Position numbers and translations under genes: made by a program
From: Acanthaster planci
Taxonomy: Eukaryota; Echinodermata; Asteroidea; Valvatida; Acanthasteridae
Direction of reading: 5' to 3'
Length of the DNA stretch: 63,989 bases
NCBI RefSeq assembly: GCF_001949145.1
Contig: NW_019091430.1
Coordinates: 803,585 to 867,573 of the forward strand
Shown: positions 48,418 to 58,600 of the stretch, piece by piece
How the letters are laid out: every line of letters starts with the position of its first letter
Position numbering within the stretch: position 1 is the stretch's first letter
The notes under the pieces: model-generated
What the model saw: only the letters and a program-made list of their open reading frames with translations
Databases searched by the model: none
What the model was told of the DNA's origin: nothing

Positions 48418-48759
48418 CTTGTGGCAATTTGCAGAGTTGAAGTTGTCACTGCAATGCAGCTCATGTTCGAACAATAAATGAATAAGCCTAGCAGTCTCAT
48501 CGCGCGTGATGTTCCTGTTAGCACTGAAGGAGAGATCTCTTAATTGACCAAAAATCTCCTCAAAGGGGTCCCCAAAGATCGAGTGGGAGTGATCGTGGTC
48601 ATGATCGTGGTCATGGTCGTGATCATGGTCATGATCGTGGTCGGTTTCCTCGGTGGTGATCTGACCGGCTGCGAGCACGTGAAGGCAGCTGAAAATCCCG
48701 AACGCCAACAAGTAAATTGTGCACACGGCACGAAAATTCACGTTGCGGATCGGGGCCAT
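48418..48759 (-). CDS. extra copy of ZIP first coding exon (alternative first exon or gene remnant)
   Basis: This exon has 114 codons, starting MAPIRNVNF and ending NCHK before the same GTAGG donor as exon 1 of gene A. Against that exon I see only two residue changes (Leu3Pro and Lys6Asn). The signal peptide, the (DH)9 tract and the splice donor are intact. Similarity extends into both flanks, roughly 48000-49350 against 43430-44570, so promoter and exon were copied together. No exon 2-type sequence follows before exon 1 of gene A. It could splice in phase onto exon 2 at 40999, giving gene A a second promoter, or be the stub of a deleted third gene. Near-perfect coding identity despite flank divergence suggests selection or gene conversion. 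Confidence 0.75.
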
Positions 48760-48817
48760 CTTAATTTGAACGTGCTGTGCACTGTGCAAAACGACTGGTT
48801 CTAGTCTAGGGAGGTTT

Positions 48818-48824
48818 TGCACAC
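48818..48824 (+). promoter_or_regulatory. metal-response-element-like motif 59 bp upstream of the extra exon 1
   Basis: TGCACACGGCACC fits the MRE core TGCRCNC. The matching place near exon 1 of gene A has TGCAGAC, which breaks the core. Confidence 0.35.
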
Positions 48825-48943
48825 GGCACCAAAACCGAGGAGCTTATGAATAATCTAATACTGTGCTGATAGGTGATATACCTGACCTACAATAAGCATG
48901 ATCCGGTCAAGTGAAAACCGAAAATAGATTTTGATTTGCATAA

Positions 48944-48950
48944 TGCGCAC
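48944..48950 (+). promoter_or_regulatory. metal-response-element-like motif, distal copy
   Basis: TGCGCACGGCAC fits the MRE core and is the counterpart of 44460-44466 in the duplicated promoter. Confidence 0.35.
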
Positions 48951-49712
48951 GGCACAGGTTTGGACACATCCATTGTAGCATTAAATAGGGATGGATACTT
49001 TTTTGGAGTGTGACTTGCACGCGCTGTATACATGTAGTATAGTTAACCCGCCAACCGAGCGAGCACGGGGACACATTTATCCTTCCCATCTGCGTTTGCT
49101 GTTTTGCACATCCCAAAGTCTGAACGAGCGGATTTTTTTGCTTAATTATCTATTCTGCTAAGCACATTGACTAACAACGTTGCGCACTGCAAAATTCGGT
49201 CATAGAAATTTCGTGCCCTCCAGACTTACATACCCGTCACTTTGTATTCAGTGGTCCAATGGTTTCAGAGAAATACACCGCAAAGCCTTGTCAATTTTGT
49301 ATTAATTTATTCAGGCTGCACTCTGGCGTGATCGCACGAGGCTCGTGCGTGATTTCCTTTTAGTTTTTTTGTATTCAGTTGGGCATGGTGGAAATTTCCT
49401 CCACATGCATGGCTAGGGTGAAGGGTGAAGTTCCCTGAAATATAAATCGTCAATAAACCTCACTGTGATGGTGTACATTTTTGTAAACCCCACACATAGC
49501 CCAGGCAAAATTTCCTTGGAGCTGTTTGGCGGGGGCATAGGACTTTGTACCAACATGGAGGAATGTGTTTTATTCCTCCATTGTACCAAAAACTTGTGAC
49601 GGGAAAGAGACGTACTGCTGCGTACGGAGCCCCAAAAGGGACATGCAATGAAACAAAGCCAGAATACAAGATAATTTCGTGAACTGACACACTCCTGTTG
49701 AATTGCCTGTGC

Positions 49713-49980
49713 GGTGGCCCTGGAGATACATCGCCAATCATCACTATTGACGCCAATATTCACGACCAAATTCACCACTCTTACATCTCCAGTCGCAAAT
49801 ATTGCCATGGTTTTTTTCCAGCAAACCAGGTAGAGAGAAATTTTGCTTGGGTAAAGACACAGCAATTGCTCTTTAACACTGTTGGCCCGTGCGTTGTGCA
49901 GGAGATACAATTAGTCATAAATTCTGGTCCCAAATATTGACGGAAACATTGACGATTGGCGATGTCTTTCCAGGGCCACC
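49713..49980. mobile_element. 268-bp MITE-like element
   Basis: The left end GGTGGCCCTGGAGATACATC continues GCCAATCATC. The right end is its near complement, GATTGGCGATGTCTTTCCAG then GGCCACC. Arms of about 50 bp pair with a few mismatches. No target duplication is obvious and no gene is inside. Confidence 0.65.
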
Positions 49981-50348
49981 ATAGTTATGTCCTCGCATGT
50001 ATGGACGAGCACGTAGCCCCACCGTTATTACACAAGAAGCAATGAAAGTATAGCGGACCTGAAACATAGCATCGTGATATATTTACATGTGCATTTTTCT
50101 ATAGGAGCTGGATAATGGACTTCATATAAAAAAATCTGGATCCTTAAGCCTTTAATCAGCATGCAGATATCATTGAAGCGCCGTAGAGTGCAGAGTACAA
50201 AAGCGCCCATTGTTAACCAAATTTGTTCATTGCATCAGCAGTTACATCGGCAATCGAGCCAGCCATCGCCCTTGTTATCAGCACTGTAAAGTGGCCGTTG
50301 GTTATGATGTTCTATAGGGGTGCACCCTTGTATTTAGGCAAGAAATTT

Positions 50349-50506
50349 GTCCGTCTAGCTCAATAATAAATGTTATGGACTAAAAATATTATATATTAGA
50401 GGGCCTATAACTTTTATTATTGAGCTAGGCGGACACTGGGATCCCAGTTCCATGGCTCTCAGGACCCTCTAATATATAATATTTTGAGTCTATAACTTTT
50501 ATTATT
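50349..50506. repeat. compound hairpin with AATAATAAA arms
   Basis: GTCCGTCTAGCTCAATAATA pairs with TATTATTGAGCTAGGCGGAC (50349-50434). A small perfect hairpin ACTGGGATCCCAGT follows. Then CTCTAATATATAATATTTTG, the complement of an earlier segment, and another CTATAACTTTTATTATTG complete the unit. Confidence 0.6.
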
Positions 50507-50884
50507 GGATTGAAGAAATATGGCACTGAATCTCTGGGCCGGACTCAGGGCTTCCAATTCTGAGCAATTTGGATGCAATCAGGTCCGAAAGTGGCACTAT
50601 TTGAGCCATTTTGCAGAAGGATTCATTTTCAACATGGCAACTTTCCCGGACAGTGAAATTTCCTTCGTTTTAGGGGTGGTCTGCTTTGGGCGAGAATTTC
50701 TCAAAAGGTCATCAGTCAACCCACTAAAAATTGAAATGAAAATGAAAGAGGACACGTAGAACATAATTTTTCTGTGCAGCCTGAACTCCTGCGTGAGTTG
50801 TGAGTATTTTAAAATATTTGTGAAGCACGGGGATTTATCCCTGCTGTCTATGGGAATTTATTTATAGTGGTGTAGTAACAGCCG

Positions 50885-51085
50885 ACAACATTGCGTCGCG
50901 TCGTGTCGTTGCATGGTGTTGTTTCTCGTGAAGTCGTGCCGGTGCGTCTTGCTGTCGTAGCGTCACAGGTCTGTCATTGTATGTGTTAATACAGCGTGGC
51001 TTTGGCCGTTGCGTCCTGCCGTCGCGTCCTGATGTCATGCTGTCACGTCGTGTGGTCGTCCGTCGTATAGGCCTAGTGCCGTAGT
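50885..51085. repeat. degenerate GTCGTG/GCGTCCTG minisatellite
   Basis: Strings such as TGCGTCGCGTCGTGTCGTTG, GTCCTGCCGTCGCGTCCTG and GTCACGTCGTGTGGTCGTC form a short-period degenerate tandem array of about ten bases per unit. No coding role is apparent. Confidence 0.6.
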
Positions 51086-51449
51086 GCCTTACTAGAACTA
51101 AAAACGGCTTGTATATTTATGGCCAATAGAGGGCGTATGTCACAAGTCCTGGGGAAAATGTGCATGCACAGAGCTTACAAGATGTGACGGTATCGGTATG
51201 GAACTTCACCACAGACACAAAAAACGCATGGACCACAAGAACGCATTCAAATTGCATGAAATTTTTTTTGATCTGTGTGGGGCAAATTTAACCATCTGTT
51301 TAGGGAATTTACGCACAATAAGTGACAAATTTCAGCCTCAAAATTCTATGCGGCCATTTTTCGACTGTAAAAATTCGCTTTTCACTTAATGTAACAGTGC
51401 CGAAGAGCAAAAAAGGAAATTATTTCGGAAACACATATAAACAAATGCA

Positions 51450-51920
51450 GGCAATGTTTGCGTTGCGCGTAGTGCGCAATGAACGCACTGCCACCCATCA
51501 CTTCACCCATTGTTTGCCCAAAGCGAGGTGTAGGGTGCTCCTTCAAATTTCCTGCTCGGAGGGCAAAGTGCAGACCAATCATATACAGCATAGTGTCCAC
51601 CAAGTTTTCGCCTGTGTCAGTGTCGAGGATTCCTCTGGACCATAGCTGCAGCTTCCTCGTCGTCAGTGATGACTTCTGCCTGCTGTGCCCTCTTGCCAAC
51701 GGATGACAACTCGATCCTGCGGGTATCCAGAGTGTTTTTGAGAGGTTTGAAAATGTCCTCATTAAGGAGTTTCATACTACTCACCTTCATTTCTAGATGC
51801 AGCTGCAAGGAAATGGTGAGCTCGTACAGTGTTCCGGCTGGGTAGTCCTGTCCCTTTTCCTTCTTAGCCTCCATGACGAAGCAGCAAAGAGAGTCAGATT
51901 TCGTCTTTGGACATCTCAAC
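51450..51920 (-). pseudogene. Crypton-type tyrosine-recombinase (KIAA1958/DUF3504-like) fragment, frameshifted
   Basis: One minus-strand frame reads YPAGTLYELTISLQLHLEM, then FKPLKNTLDTRRIELSSVG and QAEVITDDEEAA. The neighbouring frame continues RGILDTDTGENLVDTMLYM and IGLHFALRAG. Together they follow the order of the catalytic-domain part of KIAA1958/ZMYM/QRICH1-type proteins, derived from Crypton transposons (TLYE...LQ, LD..M..L, QAE.IT..EE, GV/IL...LL.T..Y..G..FALR). The break near 51640 is a frameshift. The catalytic Arg/Tyr residues further on were not found. It is a dead fragment with no splice-consistent partners. Confidence 0.65.
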
Positions 51921-52316
51921 TAATTCTACGCGTACTGGACTGAGGTTTAGCTCTGGGTGTATAACGGCTGATCTACTTCTCTCTGCATTGCCCCATCAAA
52001 AAGCCGGGAGGCCCATGCGCACTTCTGCTCTGTAGGTGGTGAAAACCTCCATGAAATACAAAAGCGGAAGACGTTACAAATAACGTGCTAATAGTCATGT
52101 TACTTTCTGTTGCTTTTTCCCATCATTTCCTGGTCGGTTATAGGGGTCCCGAATCGACTGGAGCCTTCCAAATTAGACAGTATTCGAGGTTGTTTTGCCC
52201 CCGATTTTGCCACCTCCAACTTTTCGCTAGGAGCAATTATTTCATCATTGGATACGTAAAAAAATACCGGGTAATGGTTTAAGTCATTACTCTCGGGTGA
52301 TTTTAAGTCACATCTA

Positions 52317-52357
52317 GTGATGATAATTTGTCCATATTATGGACAAATCGTCATCAC
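52317..52357. repeat. 41-bp near-perfect palindrome
   Basis: GTGATGATAATTTGTCCATA faces TATGGACAAATCGTCATCAC around a one-base centre with one mismatched pair. It could extrude as a hairpin or be the collapsed core of a foldback element. Confidence 0.7.
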
Positions 52358-52904
52358 TGGAATACATTGTCGTGGAGCTGGCACAGACCGACAAGAAAGT
52401 GCGACGCACAAGTTTGACAGCAAATGACTTGCATGTTGTTGTTATTGTTTCGTTTTAATGGCGCTTTCGGCTACTCAGACTATCTGCGCCAATAACTATA
52501 CGATTATTTACAGCCCTTATTAATCAGCATTACATTACAGAGTTACGAAGAGGCTTTACTTTTAAAGTCCCCGGAGATGACTTGCGTGCCCAAGGCACTG
52601 GGCACTTTTAATTCACTTGCAAGGACGGAACCTTTTATTCCTTTGTTTCATTACGCAACAAGGGGACCAGAGAAGAGTTTTCATGTAAGTATGTACCCAA
52701 CTGACTTCATTAATTTCATTCATGTAATGCCTCAACACATTAGTAAGAATGTACAGTTTTATTCCCTTGAAATCATTACAATGGGTATGAGAGGGTCGAA
52801 GTTTCAGTCGCAGAAACGAACATTCTTTGCTTTCGAATCAAAGAATGTGCACTTTTTCGTCGTTTGTCCTTGATAGACTTTGGATTGACTGCCATTGTTT
52901 AACA

Positions 52905-53470
52905 GTTTAAGGCCCTGTCATACCATGACAATTTAGCCAGCGTATGGCGACGTATGAAACATTTGGTGAACACACCGGCGTACGTCGAATAAGTTTAATA
53001 TTTGTATAAGTAAAGAGCATGCTGGTATACGTCGTAGTACGGCGAGATCGTCGAAAATTCGACATGTGCCAGCGCATGCCTCATGCGCATACGCGGGCCG
53101 CAAGTTGGAGGTAAGCTATGGGATCGTTAGCACACCCACACACGTTACTTGTGAGTTACTAATAAGTCGAAATACGTCTAGATAATATCTAGCGTACCCA
53201 AAACTTATTTCTAACCTATGAGTAACGTGCTTTGAACCCATATGTAACTTGTGTCAAACTTCTCGAACGCATATTGACGCATGTAGACGTATTTGACGTG
53301 TTCCGGACGGCCGCAGCACTTACTGAACGTGTTTTTAACTTGCAGCTGCCGTATGCACATGTAAGTCATTATCTACCAAAACGTTCTGTAAGTTACTAGT
53401 ACGTTATGTATACGTCCAACTCGTTATGAATACGCTATGTTTATGCCCAAAATTGAATACGGTGGATGGG
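52905..53470. repeat. degenerate dispersed repeat rich in TACGT and CGTAT words
   Basis: It begins GGCCCTGTCATACCATGACA and continues for more than 500 bp with many TACG, ACGTAT, GTAACT and AAGTTAC words in both orientations. This looks like a decayed element of short internal inverted repeats. No reading frame of interest. Confidence 0.4.
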
Positions 53471-55504
53471 CAGAGGAGACGCTCGACCCGGAAAAAATTC
53501 GAAATAGAAAGGGGGTAGGGGACAAATATGAAAATACCCTAATTTGCTAAGCAAAGTTTACGAAACTGTCTTAATTCATCCATTTAAATTTTTAATGGTT
53601 TATCGATTCGATATCTAGAGTACTGAGAGTAGCCCTAAAAGAGCAGGGGTGTTTTCCAACCCATACAATTTTCTACTATCGTAGCGGTACATATTTCGCG
53701 CACTTGAGAAAGTTCTCATTTTCATCTTTCAGTCACTTTGACAGTATTTTTTCGGAAGTTTTTAGCGCAACGAATAACTGAAGTGGTGTACAGAAAATGT
53801 TAGTGATCTTAGAGGTATGAAACGTATACGGAATAGTTAGCAATCAAAGTAGTACGTATAATCAAAATGACATGTGTACAATATACAACACTATCACTAA
53901 GAATGTCAACCATGCGCCAACCCATTGAGTCGAGCCATGCCACTTGGCTCGACTCGAGTCGGACTCTAGTCCCTTTTGTTTAGTTGTAGCTTGACCTGTG
54001 ACATGTTCCGCTTATACTTGACTAAGACTTACAAAACTTACTTTCTTCCTCTTGCCCGAGTTGTGTATACAGTACTTTATTAAAGAACTGAGTGTAGGTA
54101 GAGCAATCAAGTGAATAAAGCTCAGTAGTCCAAAACTTGTTAGTCTGAAGTTGTTGCTTAAACATGTTTGCTTATTAGAGTTTAATTAACAAAACAAGAA
54201 GTGTTTCAGCTTGGATTTGGCCAGTGAGAGACTGGTGTTTGACCTTTATTTGGACCAAGTCCATCTCTAGGCAAGTGAGGGCGCTGTTAGAATGATGAAA
54301 TCCAAGAAGACACTGTTCAGTTTGCATGTTTTGTTGTTCAAATGTTGAACCCCATATTTGCTCTTGAAAACGTTTCCGAGAAAGGGTTGCTCACTGGCTT
54401 ATTTTCATATTCTTATGCAACAATAAATTGCCAAAGGAAATGGAAATCTTCAGCAGTGAAGTTTAAAATTCTATACATTTTCTGTGTACACATCAATGCA
54501 ACATGGAGATTCAATGTCTTGGGTTTCGTCACCGCTTTGTTCATGAATATGCAATCTTTTATTCGTATAAACCCAACAAAAAGTCCTTAAGTATTCGTTT
54601 AAAAACCAACAACAAGTCCTTAAGTACTGAAAAAATAGGAAAACAAAAATTGAAAACTAAGTGAAATGCAAAAGCTTAATCTCAAGGATTTTAAACACTA
54701 TTTTTGTACACATGCTCTCTTAAAATTAAACCCCTTTAAACATCCAAATGTCAATATTCTCTGTTCCTACATAATCTATCTATTACTATGCACAAAAGGT
54801 TCTCAAACCGGTAAGAATCATCCGATGACACAGGAATAATGATTTATAAAGATTAATAATCTAACATTCACCAATTGAAATTGACTAATCTATTCTGTAT
54901 CGTTATGTTCGATTTAAATCAATAATTTTACCTTTGGGGTACAGTTTTTTTCATCTCAATAAAATTAGCAAATACTAAAACTGAAATAAGGATTAAAGGA
55001 AAATGAATGCATCAATAAGCAAAGCTGCATACGAATAACAAACGTACTCTCAATAGAATTAAAAACGTATTCTCAATAGAATTATTTATGATACTTGATA
55101 TAATAATGATATCTACTAACGTATCAGCTGACTTGCTAATGCATTGGAAAATGTTGCAGGAGAAACAGGAAAAAGATGACCACCGAAACAAAACAAATAC
55201 CAAAGATACTCACAATAAATACCTTAAAAGTACATAAACCTGTCGTAAATCCAAGCTAAAAAATTAAGCAAAATTAAACGAAGTTGGCTTCACGCATAGT
55301 TATCAACGGTCAGTGTGAATTACGACCAATGGAATTGACAATGATATACAAATAAATACGAGTGCATTAAATATTCTAGAATTCCAGTGAGTATCTCATT
55401 GCAATAATAATTATAATCCAATGACAACTGTCATTAGTACTTCCTCTGCAACATTCTTTGGCCATGTTGATAAAGGACATCTGATGCCGGATACCAGCGA
55501 ACAT
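53471..55504. other. AT-rich intergenic DNA between ZIP copies
   Basis: No exon was recognised. The part from about 54750 to 55330 resembles 26570-27280 on the far side of gene A, supporting a duplicated 3' flank. Confidence 0.45.
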
Positions 55505-55639
55505 CTAAATGCTGATGTTGATGCTATCTTCATAAAGGGCGATGACAAGGATAATAGTGGCACCAATGAAGAGCCCCAAATTGTGCAGTAGGAAAATGGT
55601 GCCTTTGTTCTTGTTATTGTGATGTATCAGTTCTGGAAA
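55505..55639 (-). CDS. slc39a12-like: ZIP B last exon: TM8 and stop
   Basis: The exon encodes [13 protein letters not shown], then the TM8 segment with [16 protein letters not shown], ending INISI TAG. Gene A ends with TGA at the same place. Confidence 0.92.
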   Translation of the reverse strand, partial: FPELIHHNNKNKGTIFLLHNLGLFIGATIILVIALYEDSINISI

Positions 55640-58600
55640 CTGCACGCAAAAAATAGCAAAATCAAAAACCAAAGAGTAAACATTTGAAGTTAAACATGAA
55701 CACTGTGTGCAACGGTGTATGTAGTACTATATGTGAACTATCTATTATTTACCTCTATCAAGACCTTTAACCGCTAAAAGCCTGCCGACAGAGAGTTTTT
55801 CCCTAATTGCTTCAATCCCGGGAGGCGGTATATGTCCCCCGACACTTGTGACCGGGGGACGGACTACTGATTCATCCTCCACCTTTTCGGGGCGAGGAAA
55901 AATGAAAGTGGATGGTGAAACATGCTTCGAACTTCACTTAAAACCGAAAAACCAAAGCGTCACTCCAAAAGGGATAACAGTAAAAGGAGCTATGAATATG
56001 CAGTTCTGATGTAAGATCTGATATTATGCATACATGCATTACAGATGTACATGCACGCCTGTATCATGAACGTTGCCCCAATATGTGTTATATTGTCAGC
56101 CCCCGTGTCAAGTCAAATATTTATGGCCATGCAAATCCTTCCACGCGTTTCCCAACCCCCACAATTTCCGACACAAATTTACGCCGCTGTTAATTGCTAT
56201 ACCAGGTCACCTGTTGTACCCCTAGAGTCACCTTTTCCATATTTTATATTGCCGTACCAGTTTGCCGCGTTTCACTCCATGATACTACGTTTTGCAATGA
56301 ACACTCTCCGTAACTTACGCATACGGAGTCGCCGTGTATTGGAAAATGCTCTAATAGAAACACACGTAAACGAAGAACTTTTGCATCAAATATTACCACC
56401 ACCTTTAATTTTTTCCTCCAAGTTGCTGTATTCTGTGTGGTACCTAAATAAATGTTCTCATTGAAAAATTAAAAAAAATGAGCTTGCAACAAGAACGGAA
56501 CTCCAATATTGTAAATTTTTCCTCACCATGTCCACCAAGGCAACATACAGGAACATCCCAGCTGCCAACGCAAAGATCCACTCTCGAGCCTCTGCATTGG
56601 CAGCCAATGGAATGCCAATACAGAGTCCGATAAAGGCCATCAGAGCAGACAGGAAGTTGAAGACCAATGCTTTACGGAAACTCAGACCGGCACTCAGAAG
56701 GACGGCAAAGTCACCTGAAGTACAGACAGAATTAAGCACAAGCATTGTGTTCATGCAAACACAGACGCACATTTTTTTAGCTTTTTGGCTATCTGCCCAG
56801 AGTTGCAGTGCACCCTCACCGGCGAAAGAAAGACAGACTGGTATTAAAAAGCTTTACAACTGGATTCTTTCACGCGATGCGAAGACTACAACTTCCAGAA
56901 TCCAGTTCTTAAGTATGACATCACTTCAGTTTACACCACGCCCACTGCACAAGTTAACGCGCATATTCAGTGTTCGTCCAATGGGAGACTGCAATCAGTG
57001 GCGTGTCCGCGTGTCTGACGAAGCAACTTACGAACTGCTGCAGGGTGAGTTCGATGTGCGTCCTAAACGTGCCTCGCCTCAATACTAGAGCACCTGGGCG
57101 ATGATTTCGCACTGAAAAATTGTTCATGACGTTTAAAAACACGACCGCTTTTGTCCCCGTTCGGAGTGGATTTCGTAATCCGACAACTGGAATTAGGAGC
57201 ATTCACTGCCACGCTAAAACGCTCGTGGACAGGTAGTACGCGCACGTTACATACCTCTTCAACCACGACGGTGTCGTGATTTGCAAAATGCACACGCACA
57301 CCATGTTGAAGAATACCTGTATGTACTTCCAAGGATTGGTTATCGCCGGGGAAGATCAATTAATTTCCCCCTGCCCAAATCCCTCCTTGGAAAAAGTTGT
57401 TCGCGGTACCCGCTGCTACATCGGACTCGAACCAGCACGCCAGCACGGTGGTCGAGTGGTCAATACGTCTGCACTAATAAGCAGGAGGTCGTGCGCTCGA
57501 GTCCCACCAGAGTACGCTAAGTCTGATTTTTTTTCACAAGCCTTCGGGGGCAAGCACTGAGTACACAATGTTATAATGCACGTCGGGCGGGGCAAACAAA
57601 ATTCCAAAAATTAACTGAAGACTGTGTTGTGAGTGCGGTGCTACCACAGTTAGTGGGTTTAATCGGATTAGTCTGCAGCCAAGCAATGAGATATTCAGTT
57701 GGGTTGTTCGTACGCACTTACGTCTACACGCGTTTATTATGAGAAACACATTGGACCTCGTTATATACGGTTTCAGCTATATGCAACTTATAAATTTAGA
57801 CTTACTTTTAAAAATACATCTCTCTACTGCCAAACATAGGCAGAAGATGTCATTTCTTCCTTCGTATTTTTAGTTCCATGTGATCAACCTACCAAGTTCG
57901 TGGGGCAACTCGTGGCAAAAGACGGCAATGCTGGTTGACAGTCCCGTACCAATGCTCGTGGCAAAAGCGGCACCTATCGCCAGACCGTCACCCAGGTTAT
58001 GTAGACCATCCCCGATGAGAATCATAAGCGGTAGGGAACCAATTCCTAATTGGGCAAAATAATGGTATTGGTCTGCCAAGGCGCACAAGTCTGTTGTGTA
58101 TAGGTTCCAAAACTAGAAAATATCAGTAACTACAGACGTATTCTTTCAGACATCCACTAAGAGCTTGACTAAACTTTAGCCAAGTTTCATCGGTGATTGC
58201 TATACGAATAGTTTTATTGGAAGATTTTAGGCCTTCTGGAAACATTTTAGAATTCAGTATGCTCTCAACAGTATCACAACGGAAATCTAGTACCTCTAGT
58301 AAACATAAAATAACCTCAAAGTTGTCATACACTTGCAGAAACACCAAAAACACGTAGCTCGAATTAAAATTTAAAAAGTGTAACAGTGTACCCGATACAA
58401 AACAACACAAAAAGACGATGAGCGGTCTATAGTCAGATTTCTGACACTGGTTATGAATCTACAGAAAGGGTTGAAGCCACAGAATTATGCAATGTTATAA
58501 GGTGCGGTAAATCACACAAAGAGTCTCTGTTTTGCAAGTGAAGCTTGTTCAAGTTCATCCAATATGACAATCCTGTGTAAATAATAAAAAAAAAACTCTC

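Noticed and set aside
50940-51080. rRNA or structured RNA in the GC-rich stretch
   Set aside because: It is a short-period degenerate repeat with no rRNA or tRNA signature.
56045-56464. A 139-codon plus-strand frame in the ZIP B intron
   Set aside because: No recognisable domain and no splice partners; it lies antisense inside an intron.
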